Source of the DNA: RPQJ01 sp035554635
GTDB taxonomy: Bacteria; Pseudomonadota; Gammaproteobacteria; Steroidobacterales; Steroidobacteraceae
Length of the DNA stretch: 16,904 nt
Direction of reading: 5' to 3'
NCBI GenBank assembly: GCA_035554635.1
Contig: DATMIB010000025.1
Location: 1-16,904 of the forward strand
In this document: positions 1-6,786 of the stretch, piece after piece
Layout: each line of letters begins with the position of its first letter
Position numbering within the stretch: the stretch's first letter is position 1
Notes under the pieces: generated by a model
The model's input: the letters and a program-made list of their open reading frames with translations, nothing else
Databases searched by the model: none
What the model was told of the DNA's origin: nothing
Made by a program: the position numbers and the translations under genes

Positions 1-1
1 G

Positions 2-406
2 ATCGCCTCGGCGCTCCGGTTCGGGGCGCAGGGGTTCATCCCGAAATCGACCGAGGCCGGCCAGATCGGGCGGGCGATCGAGTCCGTGCTGGCGGGCGAG
101 ATCTACACGCCGCCGGGGTACCAGCCGCCGCGCACGCCGCCGTCCTCGGCCGAGGAACTCGAGATCGCGCGGCGGATCGCCGAGCTGACGCCCCAGCAGT
201 TCCGCGTGCTCGGCATGCTCTGCGCCGGCCTGCTCAACAAGCAGATCGCCTACGACCTCGACGTCTCCGAGGCGACGGTCAAGGCCCACGTCACGGCGAT
301 CCTGCGCAAGCTGGGCGTCACGACGCGCACCCAGGCGGTGCTCGCGGCCGGACGCCTCGCAATCGACCGCGCCAGCGTCAAGCCGCCGCCCGAGGAACTG
401 GACTAG
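2..406 (+). CDS. LuxR/NarL-family response regulator, 5'-truncated (CrbR/ErdR-like)
   Basis: Only the last 134 codons are present; the frame is open from base 2, so the start lies upstream of the window. The first ~40 residues are the end of a receiver domain: GAQGFIPKS carries the conserved lysine of the phosphorylation pocket, followed by the usual AIESVLAGE helix. After a proline-rich linker comes a GerE/LuxR helix-turn-helix beginning ELTPQQFRVL and including NKQIAYDLDVSEATVKAHV. A protein of this type binds DNA when its receiver aspartate is phosphorylated. Its gene ends tail to tail with the large symporter-type hybrid kinase, and that pairing matches the CrbS/CrbR (MxtR/ErdR) systems that control acetyl-CoA synthetase and acetate use. 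The partner assignment is inferred from context. The LuxR-type output domain is certain; the exact regulon is not. Confidence 0.93.
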   Translation: MASALRFGAQGFIPKSTEAGQIGRAIESVLAGEIYTPPGYQPPRTPPSSAEELEIARRIAELTPQQFRVLGMLCAGLLNKQIAYDLDVSEATVKAHVTAILRKLGVTTRTQAVLAAGRLAIDRASVKPPPEELD

Positions 407-3400
407 AACGCGCTGCCGGCGGGCTCGGGACGGGCCGATGCCTGACGCGGAGCCGCAGGCCGCACCGAGGCCAGCAGCGAACCGAGCAGTGCGCGCAGCG
501 CAGCGGGTTTGACCGGCTTGCGCAGCACCGTGTAGCCGAGGGCCCTTGCGCGTTCGCCCACGGCCGTGCCGTGGTCCGCGGTGAGCAGTGCACCCGGGGT
601 GGCCGCAAGGCCTTCGACGCGCAAGGACTGCAGCAGTTCGAGCCCGTCGCCGTCGCCCTCGCCGAGCCGGTAATCGGCCAGCACGACGTCGGGCGCATGC
701 TCGGCATAGGCCCGCCGCGCTTCCGCGCAGGTGCCGGCACGCAGCACACGCAGGCCCCAGCGCTCGAGGAGCGCCTGCATGCCGTCGAGGATTTCCGGTT
801 CGTTGTCTACGCAGAGCACCGTGCCGCCGGCCAGGCTTGCCGGCGAGACCGGCGACAGGCCCGCCGTCACGGCAGTGACGATCGTCGGGGCCGGGCGCGG
901 CACGGCGTCGAGCGCGACGCTGAAGACCGAGCCGCGACCCACGCGTGAGCGCAGACCCAGGTCGAGTTGCAGCAGCCGGGCGATGCGATCGCAGATCGAG
1001 AGGCCAAGCCCGAGACCCTTCTCGCCCCACGGCGAGGCACGGTCGAGGCCGCGGAACTCGCTGAAGATGACCGCGCGGTGCTGTTCGGCGATGCCGGGGC
1101 CAGTGTCCCAGACCTGCACCTCGAGCCGCTCGCCGCGCGGCCGGCACGCGACCAGCACGCCACCCCGCTGCGTGTATCGCAAAGCGTTTGAGACGAGGTT
1201 CTGCAGCACGCGGCGCAGCAGCACGCGATCGGTGCGCACGTGCGCGTCGGCGTGGCGGATGCGCAGGTCGAGCCCGCGCTTGGCCGCGATCGGCGAGAAC
1301 TGGCGCTCGAGGTCCGCCAGCACGTCGTCGAGCGCAAACACGGCGAGCTCCGTGCGCATCGCGCCGCTCTCGAGTCGCGCGATGTCGAGCATGTCGTCGA
1401 GCACTTCCTCGGCCGCGCGCAGCGACCCTTCGATGCGCGTTGCGATTTCGCGCACCGAGGCGCCGTCGGTTTCGTCGGTCAGTGCCGAGGCGAACAGGCG
1501 CGCCGCGTTGAGCGGTTGCAGAAGGTCGTGGCTCGCGGCGGCGACGAAGCGCGTCTTGGTCGCGTTGGCCTGCTCGGCGGCGCGTTTCGCCTCGGCTTCG
1601 GCGGCGAGCGCCTTCGACAGCTCGACCGTGCGTTCCGACACACGTTGCTCGAGCGTCTGCTTCGACTCGAGCAGCTGCTGCTCGTTGTGCTTGAACTCAG
1701 TGATGTCGGTGTACGTCGTGACGTAGCCGCCGTCGGGCATCGGCTGGCCGCGGATCTCGTACACCCGGCCGTTGCCGCGCTGGCGCTGGATCACGTAGCG
1801 CGTGCCGGCCTGCATGTGCGCAATCCGCTTGCGGATCTGCGCCTCGGGGTCGGTGTCGCCGAACTCGCCGCGCTGCGCGTTCCAGCGAATCAGGTCGGCG
1901 ACCGGCGTGCCGACGCGGACCATGTCGGGCGGGTACTCGAACATCTCGAGGTAGCGGCCGTTCCAGGCGACGATGCGACCGTCGCCGTCGGCCACCGAGA
2001 TGCCCTGCGAGACGTTCTCCATGGTCGCCTGCAGCAACTGGCGACTGAAGCGCAGTTCCTGCGAGGTCTCGTCGAGGATTTCGGCGACTTCCTCGGCCGC
2101 AAGGCCGCGGCCCCGCAAGGCGTGCGTGAAGATCAGGCGCGCCGAGGAGGCGCCGATCGCACCGGCGAGCACGCGCTCCATGTGCTGCATGACGCCGCGG
2201 TCGGCCGGGTCGGTCGGCTTTGGCGGCGGGCGCAGCGTCTGCGTCGAGTACTCGAGCAGCGCGGCCTGTGCCGCCTGCGAGCCGACGATGCGCTCGGCGA
2301 TCGCGAGCACGTCGCCCACGCGTGCGTTGCCCGCGGGACGCCCCGACGGCTCGTGCAGCGCGGGGCGCACGAACGCCGTGGCGGCCATGCGCTCGCGCAG
2401 CGTCGACCGCGCGACCAGCGACAGCGTGACCAGCACCAGCACGTTGCCGCCGAACGCGAGCAGCGATCCGCGCGTGGCCGGACTCAGGTGCGACAAGCCG
2501 AGCCACGCCTGCGCCTGGGTCCAGAACGCGTCCCACGGCCCGTCGCGTTGCACGATGCTCGGGCCGATCAGGCCACCCGCGGCGAAGTTCGGCAGCAGCA
2601 CCGTGTAGACCCAGATCGCAAAGCCCGTCAACAGGCCCCAGAACACCGCCGTGCGCGTGGCGCGGCGCCAGTAGAGCCCGGCGAGGATCGGCGGTGCGAA
2701 CTGCGCGAAGGCGGCGAACGCGAGCAGGCCGATCGAGGCGAGGCTCTGCGGCGTGATCGTGTTGCGGTAATAGCCGTACGCGAGCATGGCCAGCGCGACG
2801 ATCGCGGCGCGCCGGAGCCACAGCACGTAGCGGCCGACGTCGCGGCCCTCGGTCGGCTTGAGCCAGCGGCTGCGCCAGAGCACGGGCATGACCAGGTCGT
2901 TCGTGATCATGGTCGCGAGCGCGATGCTCGAGACGATCGCCATCGCGGTCGCGGCCGAGAGGCCGCCGAGGAAGGCGAGCACCGCGAGGGCGCCGGCGCC
3001 GCGTTCCATCGGCAGCGTGAGTACGAAGGAATCCGGGTGATGGCGTGCGTCGAGCCCGCTGCCGAGACCGGCGAGCACGATCGGCACGATCAGCACCGTG
3101 AACGCGATCAGGTAGCCCGTGAAGACCAGGCGCGCCTTGCGCACGTCGGCGACGTCGGCGCACTCGACGAAACCGACCAGGAACTGGCGTGGCAGGCAGA
3201 AGATCGCCGCCGCGGCGAGACCGGTCGCGACCAGGAAGTTGCCCGAATACAGGCTCGCCGGTGAGCCCAGTGCGGTGGCCGCGAGCGCCGGCGCGTCGTC
3301 GAGGTGCAGCAGCGCAAAGAGCCCGACCGCCGCGAACGCGAGCAGCTTGACGACCGACTCGAACGCGATCGCCAGCATGACGCCCTCGTGGTGCTCGGTG

Positions 3401-3945
3401 GCATCGAGACGCCGCGTGCCGAACAGGATCGCGAACAGCGCCATCAGCAACGCGACGTAGAGCGCGGTGTCGCCGTGCCAGGTGACCGAGGCGCCCTCGG
3501 AACCGGTCAGTACGTCGATGCTGGTGCCGACCGCCTTGTACTGCAGCGCGAGGTACGGCACGCCGGCCGTCAGCGCAATGATCGCGACGAGTGCCGCCAG
3601 CGCCGGGCTCTTGCCGAACCGTGACGAGATCAGGTCCGAGATCGAAGTGATGTTGTGCGCGCGGACGACCGCGATCAGCCGTTCGAGGAACGGCATCGCG
3701 AACAGGAACACGAGCACCGGTCCGAGGTAGATCGGAACGTAGGTCCACCCGTCGCGGACCGCGGTGCCGACCGCGCCGAAGAACGTCCAGGTCGTGCAAT
3801 AGACGCCGAGCGCGAGGCTGTAGATCCACGGTCGCAGCCGGACGAAGCCCGGGTAGACCGAGCGACGCTCGCCGTAGAACGCGACGCCGAACAGCACCAG
3901 CAGGTAGCCGATCGCGAGCGCCGACAGCAGGAAGCCGGAAACCAT
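403..3945 (-). CDS. SSS-type hybrid sensor histidine kinase (CrbS/MxtR-like)
   Basis: This 1180-residue inner-membrane protein starts at ATG 3945 with no clear Shine-Dalgarno. Residues 1 to ~512 form a many-pass sodium/solute symporter (SLC5) domain. A cytoplasmic linker leads to a PAS domain (~638-750; ENVSQGISVADGDGRIVAWN) and a coiled coil (~750-795). The HisKA domain has the H-box SHDLLQPLN with phospho-acceptor His806. The ATPase domain (~905-1020) has the N-box with Asn920, and the boxes DTGPGI and GLGLGLS. A C-terminal receiver (~1041-1160) has Asp1047, phospho-acceptor Asp1091 (VVLADYRL) and Lys1143. The domain order and the adjacent LuxR regulator match CrbS/MxtR, which senses or couples to acetate-type carbon sources. 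All catalytic residues are present, so it should be active. Substrate and sodium dependence cannot be read from the sequence. CbrA-like kinases are the main alternative, but they normally pair with NtrC-type regulators. Confidence 0.95.
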   Translation of the reverse strand: MVSGFLLSALAIGYLLVLFGVAFYGERRSVYPGFVRLRPWIYSLALGVYCTTWTFFGAVGTAVRDGWTYVPIYLGPVLVFLFAMPFLERLIAVVRAHNITSISDLISSRFGKSPALAALVAIIALTAGVPYLALQYKAVGTSIDVLTGSEGASVTWHGDTALYVALLMALFAILFGTRRLDATEHHEGVMLAIAFESVVKLLAFAAVGLFALLHLDDAPALAATALGSPASLYSGNFLVATGLAAAAIFCLPRQFLVGFVECADVADVRKARLVFTGYLIAFTVLIVPIVLAGLGSGLDARHHPDSFVLTLPMERGAGALAVLAFLGGLSAATAMAIVSSIALATMITNDLVMPVLWRSRWLKPTEGRDVGRYVLWLRRAAIVALAMLAYGYYRNTITPQSLASIGLLAFAAFAQFAPPILAGLYWRRATRTAVFWGLLTGFAIWVYTVLLPNFAAGGLIGPSIVQRDGPWDAFWTQAQAWLGLSHLSPATRGSLLAFGGNVLVLVTLSLVARSTLRERMAATAFVRPALHEPSGRPAGNARVGDVLAIAERIVGSQAAQAALLEYSTQTLRPPPKPTDPADRGVMQHMERVLAGAIGASSARLIFTHALRGRGLAAEEVAEILDETSQELRFSRQLLQATMENVSQGISVADGDGRIVAWNGRYLEMFEYPPDMVRVGTPVADLIRWNAQRGEFGDTDPEAQIRKRIAHMQAGTRYVIQRQRGNGRVYEIRGQPMPDGGYVTTYTDITEFKHNEQQLLESKQTLEQRVSERTVELSKALAAEAEAKRAAEQANATKTRFVAAASHDLLQPLNAARLFASALTDETDGASVREIATRIEGSLRAAEEVLDDMLDIARLESGAMRTELAVFALDDVLADLERQFSPIAAKRGLDLRIRHADAHVRTDRVLLRRVLQNLVSNALRYTQRGGVLVACRPRGERLEVQVWDTGPGIAEQHRAVIFSEFRGLDRASPWGEKGLGLGLSICDRIARLLQLDLGLRSRVGRGSVFSVALDAVPRPAPTIVTAVTAGLSPVSPASLAGGTVLCVDNEPEILDGMQALLERWGLRVLRAGTCAEARRAYAEHAPDVVLADYRLGEGDGDGLELLQSLRVEGLAATPGALLTADHGTAVGERARALGYTVLRKPVKPAALRALLGSLLASVRPAAPRQASARPEPAGSAF

Positions 3946-4029
3946 CGGACAACTGTAAGCAAGGGCCGGGGCGGTGGCCAGTCACATCCGCTTGCGGGCG
4001 CCGGCCGGCACGCGCACCTTACGCTGCGC

Positions 4030-4530
4030 ATGCAGCACGCAACGTCATCCTCTTCGCGCTGGCCGTCGCAAACGGTCGGCGTGATCTCGGACACGCACGG
4101 CCTGCTGCGGCCGGAGGCCGCGGCCGCGCTCGCCGGCGCCGACGTGATCGTGCACGCGGGCGACATCGGCACGCCGGAGGTGCTCGTGGCGCTGCGGACG
4201 CTGGCGCCGCAGGTCGTCGCGATCCGCGGCAACGTCGACCTGCGCTGGGCCCACGACCTGGACGACGTTGCCGACGTCACGATTGCCGGCCGCCGGCTGC
4301 ACGTTCTGCACGATCTCAGGCAGCTCGCGCTCGATCCGTTGGCGGACGGTGTCGACGTCGTCGTCTCGGGTCATTCGCACCGCCCGCTGCTCGAACGCCG
4401 GGACGGCGTGCTGTACCTCAACCCCGGCAGTGCCGGGCCGCGTCGGTTCCGCCTGCCCGTGACGCTGGCGCGGCTGCGGATCACGAAAGCGCGCGACGTC
4501 GAAGCGGAGATCGTGTCGCTGCTGGCCTGA
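4030..4530 (+). CDS. YfcE/MJ0936-type metallophosphoesterase
   Basis: A 166-residue cytosolic protein of the calcineurin-like phosphoesterase superfamily, close to the usual YfcE length of ~160-185. All metal-binding motifs are visible in order: SDTHG (Asp21, His23), HAGDIG, RGNVD, a histidine in LHDL, and the GHSH pair followed by NPGSAGPRR, which is typical of the YfcE subgroup. These enzymes use two divalent metals to hydrolyse phosphodiesters; the physiological substrate is unknown for most members. ATG 4030 is chosen because the recognisable fold begins ~15 residues later and upstream codons are low-quality sequence. The Shine-Dalgarno is weak. The gene is divergent from the histidine kinase (84 bp apart) and convergent with the dehydratase downstream. 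Family assignment is firm; biological role is not. Confidence 0.92.
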   Translation: MQHATSSSSRWPSQTVGVISDTHGLLRPEAAAALAGADVIVHAGDIGTPEVLVALRTLAPQVVAIRGNVDLRWAHDLDDVADVTIAGRRLHVLHDLRQLALDPLADGVDVVVSGHSHRPLLERRDGVLYLNPGSAGPRRFRLPVTLARLRITKARDVEAEIVSLLA

Positions 4531-4531
4531 C

Positions 4532-4557
4532 GTGCGACAGCTGGAACGCTGTGGCAC
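4532..4557. terminator. Hairpin between convergent genes, possible bidirectional terminator
   Basis: An imperfect inverted repeat, GTGC-g-ACAGC, a 6-base loop, then GCTGT-g-GCAC, fills most of the 41-bp gap between the phosphoesterase and dehydratase stop codons. The stem has 9 pairs and one internal G/G mismatch. There is no T-run on either side, so it is not a canonical intrinsic terminator. Its placement between two converging genes suggests transcript-end formation or 3' protection. Confidence 0.4.
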
Positions 4558-4571
4558 CCGCCGGCCGCGAC

Positions 4572-5555
4572 TTACGGTTGCGCCAGGATCTCGGCCAGCA
4601 GCGCGTCCTCGACGTTGCCGCCCGACACCGTCACCGCCACGGTGCGGTCGCGCACGTCGAGCTTGCCCGTCAGCACGCAGGCAAGCGCGACGGCGCCGCC
4701 GGGCTCCACGACCAGCTTGAGCGTACGCGCCGCAAACGCGATGGCACGGCGCACTTCGGCATCCGTCACGGTCAGGCCGCCATGCAGGCGCGGCTGGTTG
4801 ATTGCGAACGTCAGTTCGCCAGGCATCGGCGCGAGCAAGGCGTCGCAGAACGAGGCGGGCACGCCCGGTTCGTTGCGCTGGCGTCTGCCAGATTCGAGCG
4901 AGCGGCGATGGTCGTCGTAGTGCTCGGGTTCCGCGGTCCACAGCCGCGCCTGTGGCGCGAGCCGTTCCAGCGCGAGCGCGATGCCTGCCGTCAGGCCGCC
5001 GCCGCTGCAGCAGACCACGACGTCGTCGAGCGTGAACCCGAAGTCGGCGGCCTGCTCGGCGATCTCGAGACCGACCGTGCCCTGGCCGGCGATGACGTCC
5101 GGGTCGTCGAACGAGGGAACCAACGTCGCACCGCGTTCCTGTGCGATCCGCGCCGCGATCTGCTCGCGGCTCTCGTGGACGCGGTCGTACTCGACGACCT
5201 CGGCGCCCATGTCGAGCGTGTTCTGCTTTTTCACGCGCGGTGCGTCGGCGGGCATCACGATCGTCGCTCGGAGCCCCAGGAGGCGTGCGGCCTCGGCCAC
5301 GCCCTGCGCGTGGTTGCCCGAGGAAAACGCCACCACACCGGCGGCGCGCTGCTTCGCGTCGAGCTGCGTGAGCCGGTTCCAGGCGCCGCGGAACTTGAAG
5401 GAACCGGTGTGCTGCAACGTCTCGAGCTTGAGCAGCACGCGACCGCCCGTGAGGCGGTCGAGCGGCGTGCCGGCGAGCAGCGGCGTGCGTCGAGCGTGGC
5501 CGGCGATGCGCTTGGCCGCCGCCTTGACGTCGTCGAAGTCGGGGATTCTCGTCAT
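4572..5555 (-). CDS. Threonine/serine dehydratase, PLP-dependent, catabolic-type (no ACT domain)
   Basis: A 327-residue fold-type II PLP enzyme. The Schiff-base lysine is Lys54 in GSFKFRGA. SSGNHAQG (79-86) is the substrate/asparagine loop, SGGGLTAG (184-191) is the phosphate-binding glycine loop, and SGGN (311-314) holds the PLP-ring contact. It should deaminate threonine to 2-oxobutyrate and/or serine to pyruvate. Length and the absence of a C-terminal ACT regulatory domain match catabolic TdcB-like enzymes or serine racemases rather than full-length biosynthetic IlvA. ATG 5555 is preferred because it begins the conserved N-terminal helix (MTRIPDFDDV); an in-frame ATG at 5597 would add 14 arginine-rich residues. 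The gene is divergent from the methyltransferase gene, 48 bp away. Threonine versus serine preference cannot be decided here. Confidence 0.92.
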   Translation of the reverse strand: MTRIPDFDDVKAAAKRIAGHARRTPLLAGTPLDRLTGGRVLLKLETLQHTGSFKFRGAWNRLTQLDAKQRAAGVVAFSSGNHAQGVAEAARLLGLRATIVMPADAPRVKKQNTLDMGAEVVEYDRVHESREQIAARIAQERGATLVPSFDDPDVIAGQGTVGLEIAEQAADFGFTLDDVVVCCSGGGLTAGIALALERLAPQARLWTAEPEHYDDHRRSLESGRRQRNEPGVPASFCDALLAPMPGELTFAINQPRLHGGLTVTDAEVRRAIAFAARTLKLVVEPGGAVALACVLTGKLDVRDRTVAVTVSGGNVEDALLAEILAQP

Positions 5556-5603
5556 GTCGCGAAAGGCCTGTCGGCGACGTGCGATTCGTCGCACCATACG
5601 CGC

Positions 5604-6731
5604 GTGAGCGTACACGAATCGATTGCCGCCGGATGCGAGCCGGCGTGCCACGGCTGCCGGCATCGACACCTGGCGACGGAAGCGAGTCTCGCGCAGAAGC
5701 AGCACTACCTCGCACGCACGCTGGCGCCGTGGGTCGATCGCCTGCAGCCGGTACGGGCGGACGTCGCAGGCCGGCGCCTGGGCTACCGTGACCGCGTCAC
5801 GCTGAACGCCCGCTGGGATGTCGACGCGGGCTGGCGCTTCGGCCTGATGCGTCGTGACGAGCTGATCGCCATCCACGACTGCCCGGTGCACACGCCACGC
5901 GTCAATCGTCTCGTGCAGTGCCTGCGGGCGCATGCCCCGCCCGCGGACGCGCTGCCGCTTGCGTACCTGCACGTGGCCGGTGCCCAGGCGACGCTGATCG
6001 TGAAGGCGAGACACGTCGAGCGAGACCGGCTCGACGACCTTGTCTCGAACGTCGTCGCGACCGGGGTCGAGGGCCTCTGGCTGCACCTGCACCCGAGTGC
6101 GGGTCGCAAGCTGTTTGCACGTTCGGGTTGGCAGTTGCTGTGGGGCGTGCCGCAGTCGATCGGGCCGGGCGAGGCCGTGCACGGGCCGACCGCGTTCCAG
6201 CAACTGCTGCCGGAACTGCACGCGACCTCGCTCGACGTTGCCGCCGCACACCTGGACCCGCGTCCCGGGGTTGCAGTGCTCGACCTGTATTGCGGGCTCG
6301 GCACGTCGCTGCGACGCTGGAGCGAGGCCGGGGCGGCGGCGCTCGGCATCGAACTGGCCGGTGGCGCGGTCGAATGCGTCGCGCACAACGCACCGCGGGC
6401 GCAGGTGCTGCGTGGCACCTGTGCGCAACGCATGCCGCAGATCCGCGCGTGGTGGCAGGAGCAGCAGGCGGCCGAGGACCGCGTGGCCTACGTCAATCCG
6501 CCGCGATCGGGCCTCGAAACAGGCGTACACGACGCACTGGCGCATGAGCTGCGACCCGGACGCATCGCCTACCTGTCGTGCAGTGCGGGCACGCTGGCGC
6601 GTGATCTGGCCGCGTTCGAAGAGGCGGGCTATCGCGTGCGTGCGCTGGCACCGTTCGATTTCTTCCCGGGCACGCACCACGTCGAGTGTCTCGCGCTGCT
6701 CGACCTCGAAGGCGCGTCACCGCCGGACTGA
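5604..6731 (+). CDS. 23S rRNA (uracil-5-)-methyltransferase, RlmC/TrmA family
   Basis: A 375-residue SAM-dependent RNA m5U methyltransferase. Cys11, Cys15, Cys18 and Cys93 (CEPACHGC and HDCPVHTPRVN) form the expected [4Fe-4S] site of the RumA/RumB group. SAM motif I is LDLYCGLGT (226-234). VNPPRSG (297-303) precedes the catalytic loop YLSCSAGTLARD, with nucleophile Cys326. FFPGTHHVE supplies the general base Glu361. There is no N-terminal TRAM domain, and both the length and the NPPR form of the motif resemble E. coli RlmC (RumB), which methylates U747 of 23S rRNA, more than RlmD. GTG 5604 is the chosen start; no ATG exists before the cysteine cluster and no strong Shine-Dalgarno is visible. 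Class is firm; the modified position is inferred. Confidence 0.88.
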   Translation: MSVHESIAAGCEPACHGCRHRHLATEASLAQKQHYLARTLAPWVDRLQPVRADVAGRRLGYRDRVTLNARWDVDAGWRFGLMRRDELIAIHDCPVHTPRVNRLVQCLRAHAPPADALPLAYLHVAGAQATLIVKARHVERDRLDDLVSNVVATGVEGLWLHLHPSAGRKLFARSGWQLLWGVPQSIGPGEAVHGPTAFQQLLPELHATSLDVAAAHLDPRPGVAVLDLYCGLGTSLRRWSEAGAAALGIELAGGAVECVAHNAPRAQVLRGTCAQRMPQIRAWWQEQQAAEDRVAYVNPPRSGLETGVHDALAHELRPGRIAYLSCSAGTLARDLAAFEEAGYRVRALAPFDFFPGTHHVECLALLDLEGASPPD

Positions 6732-6742
6732 ACACGCTGCGG

Positions 6743-6774
6743 TAGGATGCGCCGCGAGCCGGCCTGCCGCCGGC
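6743..6774 (+). promoter_or_regulatory. Possible -10 element and 5'-UTR hairpin before the patatin gene
   Basis: TAGGAT at 6743-6748 resembles a -10 hexamer (4 of 6 matching TATAAT). No convincing -35 lies 17 bp upstream. It is followed by a GC-rich hairpin, GCCGGC at 6758-6763 and GCCGGC at 6769-6774 with a 5-base loop, directly before the GAGGA ribosome-binding site at 6776-6780. The hairpin could limit ribosome access. This rests on sequence only and is weak. Confidence 0.3.
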
Positions 6775-6786
6775 CGAGGATCTGCG

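Noticed and set aside
1240..3264. Long open frame (674 codons) antisense to the histidine kinase, and a similar one on the minus strand at 1697-3985
   Set aside because: Both lie over a gene with complete domain motifs, are Arg/Ala/Gly-rich with no recognisable domain, and arise because stop codons are rare in high-GC DNA.
3655..4029. In-frame upstream extension of the phosphoesterase gene
   Set aside because: It would overlap the kinase gene antisense and add Arg/Glu/Asp-rich low-quality sequence before the compact YfcE fold.
6492..6512. Apparent Asp-to-Asn change in the methyltransferase DPPR motif (VNPPRSG)
   Set aside because: RlmC-type enzymes naturally carry NPPR, so this supports the subfamily rather than signalling a defect.
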